64,000 nt of DNA from Roseibium polysiphoniae (GCF_014842925.1 NZ_JACYXJ010000002.1:186001-250000); one strand, 5' to 3'; positions 51,468 to 60,379 are shown, counted from the first letter of the stretch. The notes: generated by a model not told the origin, from the letters alone. Numbers and translations are program-made.

Positions 51468-51609
51468 GTCATCCCCGCCTTGTGCGGGGATCTATTGGCT
51501 CCTGAAGCTTATTGAGCAAAGCAGTGAGCACGTTGCGTTTCTCAGCCCGCTTACACCTGACCGATTGGCGGCAATGTGGATTGGATCCCCGCACAAGGCG
51601 GGGATGGAC
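51468..51609. repeat. Composite palindromic element, copy E3
   Basis: Same plan with CCCCGC...GCGGGG hairpins on both arms (loops CTTGT and ACAAG) and about 90 bp between; the right end reads ATGGAC. It ends 12 bp before the CoA-binding-protein gene stop, so it may also act as its terminator. Confidence 0.8.
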
Positions 51610-51621
51610 CGTCGAGGGGAC

Positions 51622-52140
51622 CTAGCTCTTCAGGCCCCGGCGCTGGAAGCCGTCGCGAAGGGTCGGGCGTTTGGAGGAGAGGGTGCGGGAATTGACGCCG
51701 GCCCAGCCGATTTCGCCGGAAAGCCTGCCGTATTCGATCTTCGGGCAGCGGTCCATGACGACTTTTATGCCGGCAGCTTCTGCGCGGGCGGCGGCCTCGT
51801 CGTTGCGGACAGACAATTGCATCCAGATTGTCTTTGGCAGGTTCTTAGAGGCGATTATATCGTCCACGATCTTAGCGGCTGCGGCGGAGTTTCGGAAGAT
51901 GTCGATCATATCAGGAGCCTCAGGCAGGTCCGCCAGGCTGGCATGGGTCATCTGACCGAGGATTTCCTTGCCGGCATGACCTGGATTGATCGGCCAGACG
52001 TCATAGCCTTTCGACAGCATGTATTTCAGGACGAAATAGGACGGGCGCACGGTGTTGGCGCTGGCGCCGACCATGGCGATGGTCCGGGTCTCGTCCAGGA
52101 TGCCCTTGATGTAGGCGTCGGAATAGCTGTCGTGGTTCAT
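51622..52140 (-). CDS. CoA-binding protein (YccU/CoA_binding_2 family)
   Basis: 172-residue Rossmann-fold protein of the CoA_binding_2 domain. TIAMVGASANTVRPSYFVLKYM is the nucleotide/CoA-binding start, and VVMDRCPKIEYGRL is the family C-terminal signature. The function of YccU-like proteins is not established. It lies three bases after the enoyl-CoA hydratase gene in the same operon, consistent with an acyl-CoA-linked role. Confidence 0.88.
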   Translation of the reverse strand: MNHDSYSDAYIKGILDETRTIAMVGASANTVRPSYFVLKYMLSKGYDVWPINPGHAGKEILGQMTHASLADLPEAPDMIDIFRNSAAAAKIVDDIIASKNLPKTIWMQLSVRNDEAAARAEAAGIKVVMDRCPKIEYGRLSGEIGWAGVNSRTLSSKRPTLRDGFQRRGLKS

Positions 52141-52143
52141 GGA

Positions 52144-52980
52144 TCAGTCGTCCGTCCATTCGGGTTTGCGCTTTTGAAGGAAGGCATTGATGCCTTCTTG
52201 CGCGTCGTTGGCCATCATGTTGTCGACCATGGTCTGTGCCGCAAAGTCATAGGCATCCGACAGGGGCATTTCGAGCTGACGGTAGAAGGCCTCCTTGCCG
52301 ATCTTGAGCGTGTGCGCCGACTTGGAGGCGATGGCCTCAGCGTATTTCTGCACCACCTGATCGAGATAATCGCGCGGCACGATGCGATTGATCAGACCGA
52401 AGTCCTTGGCGGTGGACGCATCGATGCTCTCGCCGGTTAAAAGCATTTCCATGGCCTGTTTGGGCGCGACGTTGCGGCTGAGGGCAACCATGGGCGTGGA
52501 GCAGAAGAGGCCGATGTTGACGCCTGGTGTGCAGAAGGTTGCCGTATCGACTGCCATGGCCAGATCACAGGAGGCGACGAGCTGGCAGCCGGCAGCTGTG
52601 GCAACGCCCGTGACGACGGCAATGACCGGCTTGGGCAGGCGGACAATCTGCTGCATCAGGTCCGAGCATTGGCGCATGATGGCTTCATAGGTGGCCTTGC
52701 CGCCATCGGCTTCGGCGCGGGCCGCGGTCAGTTCCTTGAGGTCATGGCCGGCGCAAAAGACCTTGCCTTCGGCCCCCAGAACGACGACGCGCACGTCCGG
52801 ATCCTCGGCCGCCTTGGTCAGTTCGGCAGACAGGGCGCTCATCATCTCACGGGAAAGCGCGTTCATTTTCTCCGGGCGCTGCATGACAATCCGGTAGACG
52901 CCCTGATGCAGGAGCGTTGCAAGCAGTGGCTTGCCGTCGGCGTCGGATGTTGCGGTTTCTGGCGTGGCGGAGGCGGACAT
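52144..52980 (-). CDS. Enoyl-CoA hydratase/isomerase (ECHDC3-like)
   Basis: 278-residue crotonase-fold protein. VFCAGHDLKEL forms the oxyanion hole region and VTGVATAAGCQLVASCDLAMA the second; FCTPGVNIGLFCSTP is present. The usual catalytic glutamates are not clear in this subgroup, so it may not be a standard hydratase. It lies in the minus-strand group with the CoA-binding gene; a gap of 114 bp separates it from phhB. Confidence 0.87.
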   Translation of the reverse strand: MSASATPETATSDADGKPLLATLLHQGVYRIVMQRPEKMNALSREMMSALSAELTKAAEDPDVRVVVLGAEGKVFCAGHDLKELTAARAEADGGKATYEAIMRQCSDLMQQIVRLPKPVIAVVTGVATAAGCQLVASCDLAMAVDTATFCTPGVNIGLFCSTPMVALSRNVAPKQAMEMLLTGESIDASTAKDFGLINRIVPRDYLDQVVQKYAEAIASKSAHTLKIGKEAFYRQLEMPLSDAYDFAAQTMVDNMMANDAQEGINAFLQKRKPEWTDD

Positions 52981-53094
52981 GGCGTTTTCCCGGATGTGAT
53001 ACCCAAATGGCTTTCAGGCCCGGTTGTCTCCGGGCTTTGCACTCAGCCGATCAGTACAATGTCCGGGCGGCCGCCTCCAGCCGAAATGCGATGC

Positions 53095-53451
53095 CTAACT
53101 CAGCAATTTGTCCAATTTGGCGGCGCAGATGAAGTCGTTGCCTGTCAGGCCGCCCAGTTCGTGGGAGGTGAAGACAAGGGTGCAATAGCCCCAGCCAAAG
53201 CTGACATCCGGGTGATGGCCCTGCTGGTCGGCCAGGAAGGCGGCCGCATTGGCGGTGTAGACGGCCTTGGCAAAACCCTTGAAGCGAAGGGTGCGCGTGA
53301 TCGCGGTGGCATCGTCGTTCAGCGACCAGTCCTCGTGCAGGGAGGTCATCTGGGCTGTGGCCTCTTCCGCGCTCAAGGTGCCGCCAATGCCCTGACAGGG
53401 TTCACAGGTCATGTCGGCCAGGGTTTTATCTTCTGTGCTTGGGGACGTCAT
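53095..53451 (-). CDS. phhB: Pterin-4a-carbinolamine dehydratase
   Basis: Recycles the pterin cofactor used by phenylalanine hydroxylase. 118 residues with QQGHHPDVSFGWGYCTLVF carrying the catalytic histidines. An N-terminal MTCEPCQGIGGTLSAEE extension is typical of bacterial forms. It starts three bases after phhA ends, so the two are co-translated. Confidence 0.95.
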   Translation of the reverse strand: MTSPSTEDKTLADMTCEPCQGIGGTLSAEEATAQMTSLHEDWSLNDDATAITRTLRFKGFAKAVYTANAAAFLADQQGHHPDVSFGWGYCTLVFTSHELGGLTGNDFICAAKLDKLLS

Positions 53452-53454
53452 GGC

Positions 53455-54249
53455 TCAGGCTTCCTGTTTTTCTGGATAAAGTGGGGCAAAGAGGCCCTTG
53501 GACTGTGCGGTCCGGATGTCGGCAACCAGATCGCGTTCCGCAGCCTCGAACAGGTCGTCGACCTTGTCGAGGACGAAATAGACCGGCTGGTGGATGTCGA
53601 TCCGATAGGGAGTCCTGAGAATGTCGATGACATCGAAGGGGCGGCGCAGGGCATCCGGGCTTTCAACGCTGTAGGGAAGTTCCGTGGGTGATGACGCAAG
53701 GCCGGATCCGAGGGCCTTGTAGGTGTCACCTTTCCGCGTCAGGCCGAACTCGATGGTGAACCAGTAGAGCCGGATCAGCCAGGAAAAGTCGCGCGGCTCA
53801 AGTTTTGCGCCGGCTTCGCCGATGGCTTTCGAGAAATTGGCAAAACGCTCGTCTGTCAAAAGTGGCGTGTGGCCGAAGATCTCGTGAAAGATGTCCGGTT
53901 CCTTGATGTAGTTGAAATCCTCGCGGCTGCGGATGAAGGACGCAGCCGGAAAGGTCCTGTCGGCGAGCATTGCGAAAAAGCGGGAAAAGCCGATCAGAGC
54001 CGGAACCGGTTCAACGCGCCAGCCGGTCAGGCTGCCGAGAACCTCGGAGATCTCGGTGCATTGGGGAACGTGGTCCGACGGCAGGGCGAGGCGGTCGAAG
54101 CCTGCGATGTATTCAGGTGCGGACCATTTGCGGATGTTGGGTTCCTGCTGGGCGTAGAGATCGCGCCAGACCAGGTCCTCGGAGCTGCTGTAGGTAATGC
54201 GGCCGTCGGGGCCGGGTGTCTTTGCCGTATAGGCGCTGGTTTTAGCCAT
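53455..54249 (-). CDS. phhA: Phenylalanine 4-monooxygenase
   Basis: Non-heme iron, pterin-dependent hydroxylase making tyrosine from phenylalanine. 264 residues, the size of the catalytic domain alone as in other bacteria. The iron ligands are His122 and His127 (PDIFHEIFGHTP) and Glu167 (YWFTIEFGL). AGGAGG precedes the ATG. It is divergent from an Lrp-type regulator gene, the usual arrangement for phhR-like control. Confidence 0.96.
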   Translation of the reverse strand: MAKTSAYTAKTPGPDGRITYSSSEDLVWRDLYAQQEPNIRKWSAPEYIAGFDRLALPSDHVPQCTEISEVLGSLTGWRVEPVPALIGFSRFFAMLADRTFPAASFIRSREDFNYIKEPDIFHEIFGHTPLLTDERFANFSKAIGEAGAKLEPRDFSWLIRLYWFTIEFGLTRKGDTYKALGSGLASSPTELPYSVESPDALRRPFDVIDILRTPYRIDIHQPVYFVLDKVDDLFEAAERDLVADIRTAQSKGLFAPLYPEKQEA

Positions 54250-54373
54250 GGTGGTCTCCTCCTGAGGAAAGACTATGACCGTGCGCCGGGAATTAACGTT
54301 CCATTTGTTCGATATTTCTGCAAATCTGGCAAAGAAATCGGCTTCTTGAGAACTTGATGGGAAGATTCATCCA

Positions 54374-54847
54374 ATGACGCACCCTGCCGCGATCGATTCA
54401 ACCGACCGGAAGCTCTTGGAGCATCTGCAAAAGGACGGCCGGATCAGCACCAAGGATCTGGCAGAGGCTTCGAACATGTCGGTGTCGCCCTGCTGGCGCC
54501 GGGTGAAGCGTCTGGAAGAAGTCGGCGTCATCGAGAAATACGTCGCGGTTCTCAACCGCAAACAGCTCGGGCTGAACGCCATGGCCTATGTGCATGTCTC
54601 CCTGGTCGATCACACGCGCGACACCATCGAGGCCTTTGACCGTCTGGTGCAGAGCGATGATCAGGTGATCGAGTGCAGTTCGATCACGGGTGAGAGCGAC
54701 TACGTGCTGAAGGTGGTGGCGCGGGACCCGGAGGAGCTGGAGACCTTCATCATGAAGCGTCTGCTGGGCCCCGGCCTGGTGCGCGCGTCCATGACCAATT
54801 TCATCCTGCGCAACACGAAGTCAGGCCTGGCCCTGCCGCTGGAGTGA
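54374..54847 (+). CDS. Lrp/AsnC-family regulator, likely of phhAB
   Basis: 157 residues: helix-turn-helix STDRKLLEHLQKDGRISTKD and SNMSVSPCWRRVKRLEE, then a RAM domain (ITGESDYVLKVVARDPEELE). It is divergent from phhA with 124 bp between the starts, so phhAB control by an aromatic amino acid is likely. It is a different lineage from the Lrp protein at 42231. Confidence 0.92.
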   Translation: MTHPAAIDSTDRKLLEHLQKDGRISTKDLAEASNMSVSPCWRRVKRLEEVGVIEKYVAVLNRKQLGLNAMAYVHVSLVDHTRDTIEAFDRLVQSDDQVIECSSITGESDYVLKVVARDPEELETFIMKRLLGPGLVRASMTNFILRNTKSGLALPLE

Positions 54848-54981
54848 ATGCTCAAACGTTTGGAACAGACGCTGCCATATTGCGCTTGGCGACGCTGACG
54901 TTTACGTAAGACTTCAGAAAAATAATGAGGCAGGCCAGGGGAGTGGCCCTGCCGGCGCAGCGGTCTGGGAGGACAAACCAC

Positions 54982-55407
54982 ATGACACCCGTGATGAGTT
55001 CGCAGGAGGTCTCGGCCTTTCTGGACGAGGTCTTTCCGCAGATACATGCGGGCGGGCGGGCCTACAGCGTCGACAGTATCTCGGACGGCGAGGCTGTTGT
55101 GCGCCTGAGCGCGACCGAAATGCATCTGAGGCCGGGTGGGACGGTTTCGGGGCCGGCGATGATGGCGCTTGCAGATCTCGCCGCCTATGTGGCGATCCTG
55201 GCGCATATCGGTCCGGTGGCGCTGGCGGTGACCACCAATCTCAACATCAATTTCCTGAGAAAGCCCGAACCGGGCGATCTCCTGTGCACCTGCCGGATCC
55301 TGAAGCTTGGCAAGCGGCTGGCCGTGGTCGATTGCGCGATTGCCGGGGAGGGCGAGGAAGACTACGTCGCCCACGCCACGGCAACCTACTCGGTCCCGCC
55401 GCGCTGA
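54982..55407 (+). CDS. PaaI-family hotdog thioesterase
   Basis: 141 residues from the ATG at 54982 (GGGAGGACAAACCAC upstream). HLRPGGTVSGPAMMALADLAAY is the hotdog helix with the catalytic region; NLNINFLRKPEPGDL completes the 4HBT domain. It hydrolyses acyl-CoA thioesters; the substrate is not known. It is convergent with the diguanylate cyclase gene. Confidence 0.87.
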   Translation: MTPVMSSQEVSAFLDEVFPQIHAGGRAYSVDSISDGEAVVRLSATEMHLRPGGTVSGPAMMALADLAAYVAILAHIGPVALAVTTNLNINFLRKPEPGDLLCTCRILKLGKRLAVVDCAIAGEGEEDYVAHATATYSVPPR

Positions 55408-55427
55408 GGGTTGGCAAGCCTGTCCGC

Positions 55428-56798
55428 TCAGGCTGGTGCGCCGGGCGCCGGGGCTAGCGAGGTCTTGCCGTCGGCCCTTTCGTCCGGGCAGGAAAAATGC
55501 GTCGCCTTTTCACCGAGCTCCGGCTCATATTCCACGGCCTGGTCGCGGCCGCGGCGCTTGGCTTCATAGACCGCCAGGTCCGCCGCATGAAGGGCGCAGC
55601 GTTTTGTGTCTTCGGATTGCGCCACATAGGCCCCAATGCTGAGGCTGGTGACGAACGCTGTACCGTGGCAATCGATGGGCTGACGCACGCTCGCGCGCAT
55701 TTGCGAGTAGACCGCGCGCAGATCGTCCATGGACGCCTGCGGGCAAAGCACCAGGAACTCGTCTCCGCCGTAGCGTCCGACCACATGACCGTCGCCGGGC
55801 AGGTTGGCCTTCAGCGCCGCGGCGGTGTGTTTGAGAACCTGATCGCCGCATTGATGGCCAAACCGGTCATTGACCTGTTTGAAATTGTCCACGTCGATGA
55901 AGAGGATGCCAAGACCTGCGGGATCTTTGCCCGGCCCGAAATGGCTATCGAGCACATCCGTTATCGCGTTGCGGTTCAAGATGCCGGTCAAGCGGTCGAA
56001 GCGGTTCAGCTCCAGCTGCTGCCGGTTTGCGCGCATCACCTGCCAGGCGCGGAAGGAAAAAGCCGCTACCGGTACGAGAACGATGAGCAATGTGCCGAAA
56101 ATGAGATACTGGCCAACTTGGTGGAAGGTCATCTCGAGCGATTCCATGAGATGGCTCACGTCGACGTTGACCTGGATCACGCCCTGGAGTTCGCCAGAGG
56201 GCGAATAGGCGGGCAGAAAGGCCTGGGCAAAGGCGTGCGGGATCTCCTCGCTCTCATGCCCGTCATGATCACCGTGGGCCTCATGCGCATCATGGGCATC
56301 GTGTGCATCCAGGTTGGCGATCTCCGGCAACTCTTCGAGCTCTTCATGATCCGCATGATCCATGTGAAAGAGTTCGACGATTGGCGTTTTATGCTCGAGC
56401 ACCTTCAGCGCGCTTTCCGTCTGGGCACGGCTCGGATCGAAGTCTGAATTGCCCGTCACGAAGGTCGGAACGCCGTCCTTGTTGAACAGCTGCAGGTGCA
56501 GGATCCCGCCCAGAAGAATGGGATCGCTGATCCGGCGGATGTCCTCTTCCGAGGCTGCACCCTCCGCGATCATGCTCGTGGCCGATGGGGTCGTGCTGAG
56601 AAAGCGGTCTGTCCAGTTGAACGCGTGCGCCTGTGCATTCGCACGCACCGAGGTGGTGATCTTGGATTGCAGCAGGTCTTCGACGGCCGCTGCAAGCAGC
56701 AATGCAATAAAAAGCATTGCCCCGACCACTGCCGCTGCCGAAAGCCCATGTCTGAGAATGTTCTCCCTGATCACGACGCTCAAAGTCTGTTCCCTCAA
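55428..56798 (-). CDS. Membrane diguanylate cyclase with histidine-rich periplasmic domain
   Basis: 456 residues: TM helix about 18-38, periplasmic domain 40-228, TM helix about 230-248, GGDEF domain about 265-425. The active site is RYGGDEF (motif 344-348), so cyclic di-GMP synthesis is likely; the upstream RxxD inhibitory site is not obvious. The periplasmic domain contains a cluster of ten histidines with many Asp/Glu between 145 and 188 (for example AHDAHDAHEAHGDHDGH), typical of metal binding. The start is a TTG at 56798 with no clear ribosome site; a TTG at 56783 with GAGGGA upstream is possible. Confidence 0.9.
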   Translation of the reverse strand: MREQTLSVVIRENILRHGLSAAAVVGAMLFIALLLAAAVEDLLQSKITTSVRANAQAHAFNWTDRFLSTTPSATSMIAEGAASEEDIRRISDPILLGGILHLQLFNKDGVPTFVTGNSDFDPSRAQTESALKVLEHKTPIVELFHMDHADHEELEELPEIANLDAHDAHDAHEAHGDHDGHESEEIPHAFAQAFLPAYSPSGELQGVIQVNVDVSHLMESLEMTFHQVGQYLIFGTLLIVLVPVAAFSFRAWQVMRANRQQLELNRFDRLTGILNRNAITDVLDSHFGPGKDPAGLGILFIDVDNFKQVNDRFGHQCGDQVLKHTAAALKANLPGDGHVVGRYGGDEFLVLCPQASMDDLRAVYSQMRASVRQPIDCHGTAFVTSLSIGAYVAQSEDTKRCALHAADLAVYEAKRRGRDQAVEYEPELGEKATHFSCPDERADGKTSLAPAPGAPA

Positions 56799-57140
56799 CG
56801 CACTGTTTTGCGCGTATTGTCCGGGAAATACGTTTATTTGCCGTAAATCGGCATCAGTGAAAAACAGTACTTATCTCTCTGGAATTATTGTCAAAAGTGC
56901 GGATTATATATCCTAGCGTCATTTCGATGCATAGGTGATGCGATCGCCGCGCATCGATTGGATGCTGCTGCACTCTTACAAATGCGTTCGTTGGCCGTCT
57001 TAAAGAATCATCTTAATGCCGTGTTATTGCACCAACTCGTTTAGGGCTTTTCGGAGTTTTCAAGTCCGGCGTAAGGTGTGTTGATCAACAGTGTTCCGAA
57101 AAACATTTGTGTCGGTATCTGGCCGATTATGATTTTTCTT
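56799..57140. other. AT-rich intergenic stretch
   Basis: 342 bases without a recognisable gene. It should hold the promoter of the diguanylate cyclase gene. T-rich runs occur near 57128-57180, in the end of the neighbouring orphan gene. Confidence 0.6.
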
Positions 57141-57746
57141 TTATATTTTTTGCTTGTTCTCCAGTTTCTCTTTTTTTCTCCGCATCTGCCTCAATCGCCG
57201 TTTTTGTTCTCTTTTGAGCGTCTTTGCTTCGCCGTTTTTTCTTTCATCAGCTGGTACGGCTTCGTTGATGATGGTGGTGTTGTAATTATTGATGACCGTA
57301 CTAGGCGTTGGACTAGTTGGGAAAAAAGCCCTGTATGCGTCGCCCGCTTGGCTGGCGATGGTGGTTACAAGGAACAAGATCGCCAAAATAGCCACGAGGG
57401 GATTGCTAGAAGCGAGATTTTGCAGGGCTGCCCGTGATTCATCGGGGAGTAGCGGAGTAATTTCCGCCAACGCACTTTTTTGCTCATCTTGCCCTTTTTT
57501 CGATGCGTTGAATGCGAGCCAGAAAATAGTCTCAATGTCGGATTTTCTTCCGAACTTACCGCTAGCAATCAGAAGAATTCCGTCTTTGAGGCTATACGTA
57601 CCATCAGGGATGTATCCCATATGACCGTTATGACACGGGCCAACGCCTACATTTGAAAAAGTGACAGAAGCTCCATTCCCCAGCGCCACTGGCGAGGGAA
57701 ACATCTCACAACATGTAGGGCAGTATGCGGGTACCGGAATTATCAT
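57141..57746 (-). CDS. Orphan protein with N-terminal zinc-ribbon-like motif and C-terminal membrane helix
   Basis: About 201 residues. The N-terminus has CPTCCEMF, then NGASVTFSNVGVGPCHNGH and IPDGTYSLKDG; this resembles a small group of zinc-ribbon-containing proteins that share GNxxVTxSxN and IPDGTY and are often found in variable genomic regions. A hydrophobic helix (NPLVAILAILFLVTTIASQA) follows at about 117, then a highly basic C-terminal tail (LKREQKRRLRQMRRKKEKLE). G+C is low (one 60-base stretch counts about 30%), unlike neighbours. A GTG at 57758 is an alternative start. No function is known to me. Confidence 0.65.
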   Translation of the reverse strand: MIIPVPAYCPTCCEMFPSPVALGNGASVTFSNVGVGPCHNGHMGYIPDGTYSLKDGILLIASGKFGRKSDIETIFWLAFNASKKGQDEQKSALAEITPLLPDESRAALQNLASSNPLVAILAILFLVTTIASQAGDAYRAFFPTSPTPSTVINNYNTTIINEAVPADERKNGEAKTLKREQKRRLRQMRRKKEKLENKQKI

Positions 57747-57997
57747 GCCTAATATCACACATCCTTAGCGGGTGGCGTGTCAAATACAATAACGCCTGGA
57801 TTTTTGCGGTAATATAATACCGTTTTTTTAAGTCTTTGTTTTTGTTGCTTTATTCTTGATATAGATTGAATAAACGTGCTTGACCGGCGTTTTTCGCTGG
57901 CGTATAAGCTGCCTCGACGAATGTGAAGTCCGTCTGGCCTCCCAAAAGGGAAGTGCGGCGGGCTTTTTGTTTAAAGACCAAATCATGGATCGAACAC

Positions 57998-58465
57998 ATG
58001 AAGACCTTCTCTGCCAAGCCGGCTGAGGTCGAGAAAAAGTGGATCTTGATCGACGCTGAAGGCATGGTCGTAGGCCGTCTGGCTGCCTACATCGCCAACC
58101 ATCTGCGCGGCAAGCATCTGCCGACCTACACGCCTCACGTTGACACCGGCGACAACATTGTCGTGATCAACGCCGAGAAAGTGGTTCTGACCGGCCGTAA
58201 GTACGACAACAAGAAGTACTACTGGCACACAGGCCACCCGGGCGGCATCAAGGAGCGCACAGCGCGCGCCATCATCGAGGGCAAGTTCCCCGAGCGCGTC
58301 CTGGAAAAGGCAGTGCAGCGCATGATGCCGGGCGGTCCGCTGTCCAACAAGCAGCTGAAGAACCTGCGCGTTTACGCCGGTTCCGAGCATCCGCATGAAG
58401 CACAGGCGCCGACCCTGGTCGACGTCAAGAGCCTCAACGACAAGAACGACGGCAAGAGGGCTTAA
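57998..58465 (+). CDS. rplM: 50S ribosomal protein L13
   Basis: 155 residues: [20 protein letters not shown] and the ...[11 protein letters not shown] block ([16 protein letters not shown]) are L13 signatures, and [21 protein letters not shown] follows. The upstream leader (57940-57980) has a short hairpin TCCCAAAAGGGA and a CTTTTTG run, of uncertain meaning. Translation is followed two bases later by rpsI. Confidence 0.97.
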   Translation: MKTFSAKPAEVEKKWILIDAEGMVVGRLAAYIANHLRGKHLPTYTPHVDTGDNIVVINAEKVVLTGRKYDNKKYYWHTGHPGGIKERTARAIIEGKFPERVLEKAVQRMMPGGPLSNKQLKNLRVYAGSEHPHEAQAPTLVDVKSLNDKNDGKRA

Positions 58466-58467
58466 CG

Positions 58468-58944
58468 ATGGCTGAGCTGCAATCCCTGGAAGAACTGGGT
58501 GGCGCTGTCGAAACCGCCGCTCCCGAAGCGCCTGTATACGTTCAGAAGCTGGACGCACAGGGCCGTGCCTATGCCACTGGCAAGCGTAAGAACGCAATCG
58601 CACGCGTCTGGATCAAGCCGGGCACAGGCAAGATCATCGTCAACAAGAAAGAATATGCCGAGTATTTCGCTCGTCCGGTTCTTCAGATGGTTCTGCGTCA
58701 GCCGCTTATGCTGACAGATCGCCTGAGCCAGTTTGACATCATCGCAACTGTTGTCGGCGGTGGCCTGTCTGGCCAGGCTGGTGCGGTTCGTCACGGCATT
58801 TCGAAGGCTCTGACCCATTATGAGCCGGATCTGCGCGCTTCCCTGAAAAAGGGCGGCTTCCTGACCCGCGATAGCCGTGTTGTTGAACGTAAGAAGTTCG
58901 GCCGCGCGAAAGCCCGCAAGAGCTTCCAGTTCTCCAAGCGCTAA
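58468..58944 (+). CDS. rpsI: 30S ribosomal protein S9
   Basis: 158 residues with an alphaproteobacterial N-terminal extension ([20 protein letters not shown]) before the conserved [18 protein letters not shown]. The C-terminus [15 protein letters not shown] is the standard S9 tail reaching the decoding site. Co-transcribed with rplM and followed by a strong terminator. Confidence 0.98.
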   Translation: MAELQSLEELGGAVETAAPEAPVYVQKLDAQGRAYATGKRKNAIARVWIKPGTGKIIVNKKEYAEYFARPVLQMVLRQPLMLTDRLSQFDIIATVVGGGLSGQAGAVRHGISKALTHYEPDLRASLKKGGFLTRDSRVVERKKFGRAKARKSFQFSKR

Positions 58945-58978
58945 TCGCTGGAAGCAACTGGTTTCAAAATTCGAAGAC

Positions 58979-59005
58979 CCCGCCGGAGCGATCCGGCGGG
59001 TTTTT
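58979..59005 (+). terminator. Rho-independent terminator of rplM-rpsI
   Basis: A 9-bp stem CCCGCCGGA/TCCGGCGGG with a GCGA loop is followed by TTTTT, 34 bp after the rpsI stop. Confidence 0.92.
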
Positions 59006-59071
59006 GTTTTTGGGGCTTTGTGTTTGGGGTTATGGCGCTTGTTTTGAGCGAAATCTAGCGCGGTTGAAGGC

Positions 59072-60379
59072 CTAGGCGCCTTTTCGCGGCTCTCCCGCCA
59101 CGTAGGTCTCGACCACGCTGCGATCATCGCCCAGGGTCTGCAGCAGGAAGAGTTCTTCTGACAGAGTCTCGACCGTTTCCATTCGTAGCGCCATCGGCTG
59201 TGTCGCGCCTGCATCAAGGACGATAACATCGGCATCGGTGCCGGCTTCGAGCGTCCCGATGCGGTCGGACAGGGACAGTGCGTCGGCGTTGCCTTTTGTC
59301 GCCCAGTAGAAGGTTTCGAGCGGATGCCGGCGCTGGCGTTGCAGCTGCAGAACCTTGTAGCCTTCATCGAGCGTGCGCAGCATGGAATAGTTGGTGCCGC
59401 CGCCGACATCTGTCGCAATTGCCGTGCGGATGCCGGCCCCCTCCAGACGTGCCTTGTCGAACAGACCACTGCCCAGAAACAGGTTTGACGTCGGGCAGAA
59501 GACGGCGACGGAACCCGTGTCCTTCATCACGCCGAGCTCGCGTTCATTCATGTGAATGCAGTGACCGAGCAGCGTCTTGGGCCCAAGAAGGCCGAAATCC
59601 TCATAAATCCCGAGATAGTCGGCTGCTTCCGGATAGAGCTCCCTGGTCAGCGCGATCTCGTTGTGGTTCTCGTTGATGTGGGTCTGCAGATGGCAGCCCG
59701 GATGTTCCTTGAGCAGCGCGCCGGCAGCCTCAAGCTGGGCCGGAGTGGAGGTGATGGCGAAGCGCGGGGTGACGGCATAGTGCGTGCGCCCGCGGCCATG
59801 CCACTTTTGCAGCAGGGCCTTGCTCTCGTCATAGGAGGATTGTGCCGTGTCGCAGAGCGCGTCGGGTGCATTGCGGTCCATCATGGTCTTGCCGCCAACC
59901 ATCAGCATGCCGCGGTGTTCCGCTTCTTCGAAATAGGCGTCGACCGAATTGGGGTGGCTGGAGCAATAGGCGACTGCCGTCGTCGTTCCATTCGCCAGAA
60001 GGGCGTCGTAGAAGCCCTTCGCAATGCGGGCGCCATGGACCTTGTCAGCGAACTTCTGTTCAGCTGGAAAGGTGTAGTCATTCAGCCAGTCGAGCAGCTG
60101 ATCCGCCCAGGAGGCAATCACCTGTGCTTGCGGAAAATGGATGTGCGTGTCGATCAGACCGGGCAACAGAAGGTGGGGGCGGTGATCGACCTCCTGCGCC
60201 GTTGGGGAGGCGGCAGTGAGGACCTCGGCATAGATTCCGTTTGCAATGATCTTGCCGTCACGAATCAGAAGCGCGCCGTCTTCCTCATAAGTATAGGCAG
60301 ATGTGTCGTTTGGGCCGGTGGGTGAGGATTTGAAGGACAGAAGGCGTCCGCGCAGCAGCTTTTCGGTCTTGTTGTCCAC
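59072..60379 (-). CDS. guaD: Guanine deaminase
   Basis: Converts guanine to xanthine in purine breakdown. 435 residues of the amidohydrolase superfamily: zinc ligands in DTHIHFPQAQ, QTHINENHNE, GHCIHMNERE and the Asp of ATDVGGGTN. SHPNSVDAYFEEAE and FPAEQKF are guanine deaminase motifs. I chose GTG at 60379 (AAGGG eight bases upstream); a GTG at 60418 is also in frame. No partner purine genes lie next to it. Confidence 0.9.
   Translation of the reverse strand: MDNKTEKLLRGRLLSFKSSPTGPNDTSAYTYEEDGALLIRDGKIIANGIYAEVLTAASPTAQEVDHRPHLLLPGLIDTHIHFPQAQVIASWADQLLDWLNDYTFPAEQKFADKVHGARIAKGFYDALLANGTTTAVAYCSSHPNSVDAYFEEAEHRGMLMVGGKTMMDRNAPDALCDTAQSSYDESKALLQKWHGRGRTHYAVTPRFAITSTPAQLEAAGALLKEHPGCHLQTHINENHNEIALTRELYPEAADYLGIYEDFGLLGPKTLLGHCIHMNERELGVMKDTGSVAVFCPTSNLFLGSGLFDKARLEGAGIRTAIATDVGGGTNYSMLRTLDEGYKVLQLQRQRRHPLETFYWATKGNADALSLSDRIGTLEAGTDADVIVLDAGATQPMALRMETVETLSEELFLLQTLGDDRSVVETYVAGEPRKGA

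Noticed and set aside
50130..51600. Small genes in the repeat block
   Set aside because: Several short frames are open on both strands, but they run through palindromic repeats and resemble no known protein.
50809..51609. CRISPR array or IS element
   Set aside because: The repeats are two different families, interleaved, longer than CRISPR repeats and without regular spacers or cas genes; no transposase frame is present.
57923..57998. N-terminally extended L13 and an L13-type autoregulatory leader
   Set aside because: The extension lacks L13 similarity; a small hairpin and T-run are present, but there is no recognisable L13-leader structure of the known (Firmicutes) type.
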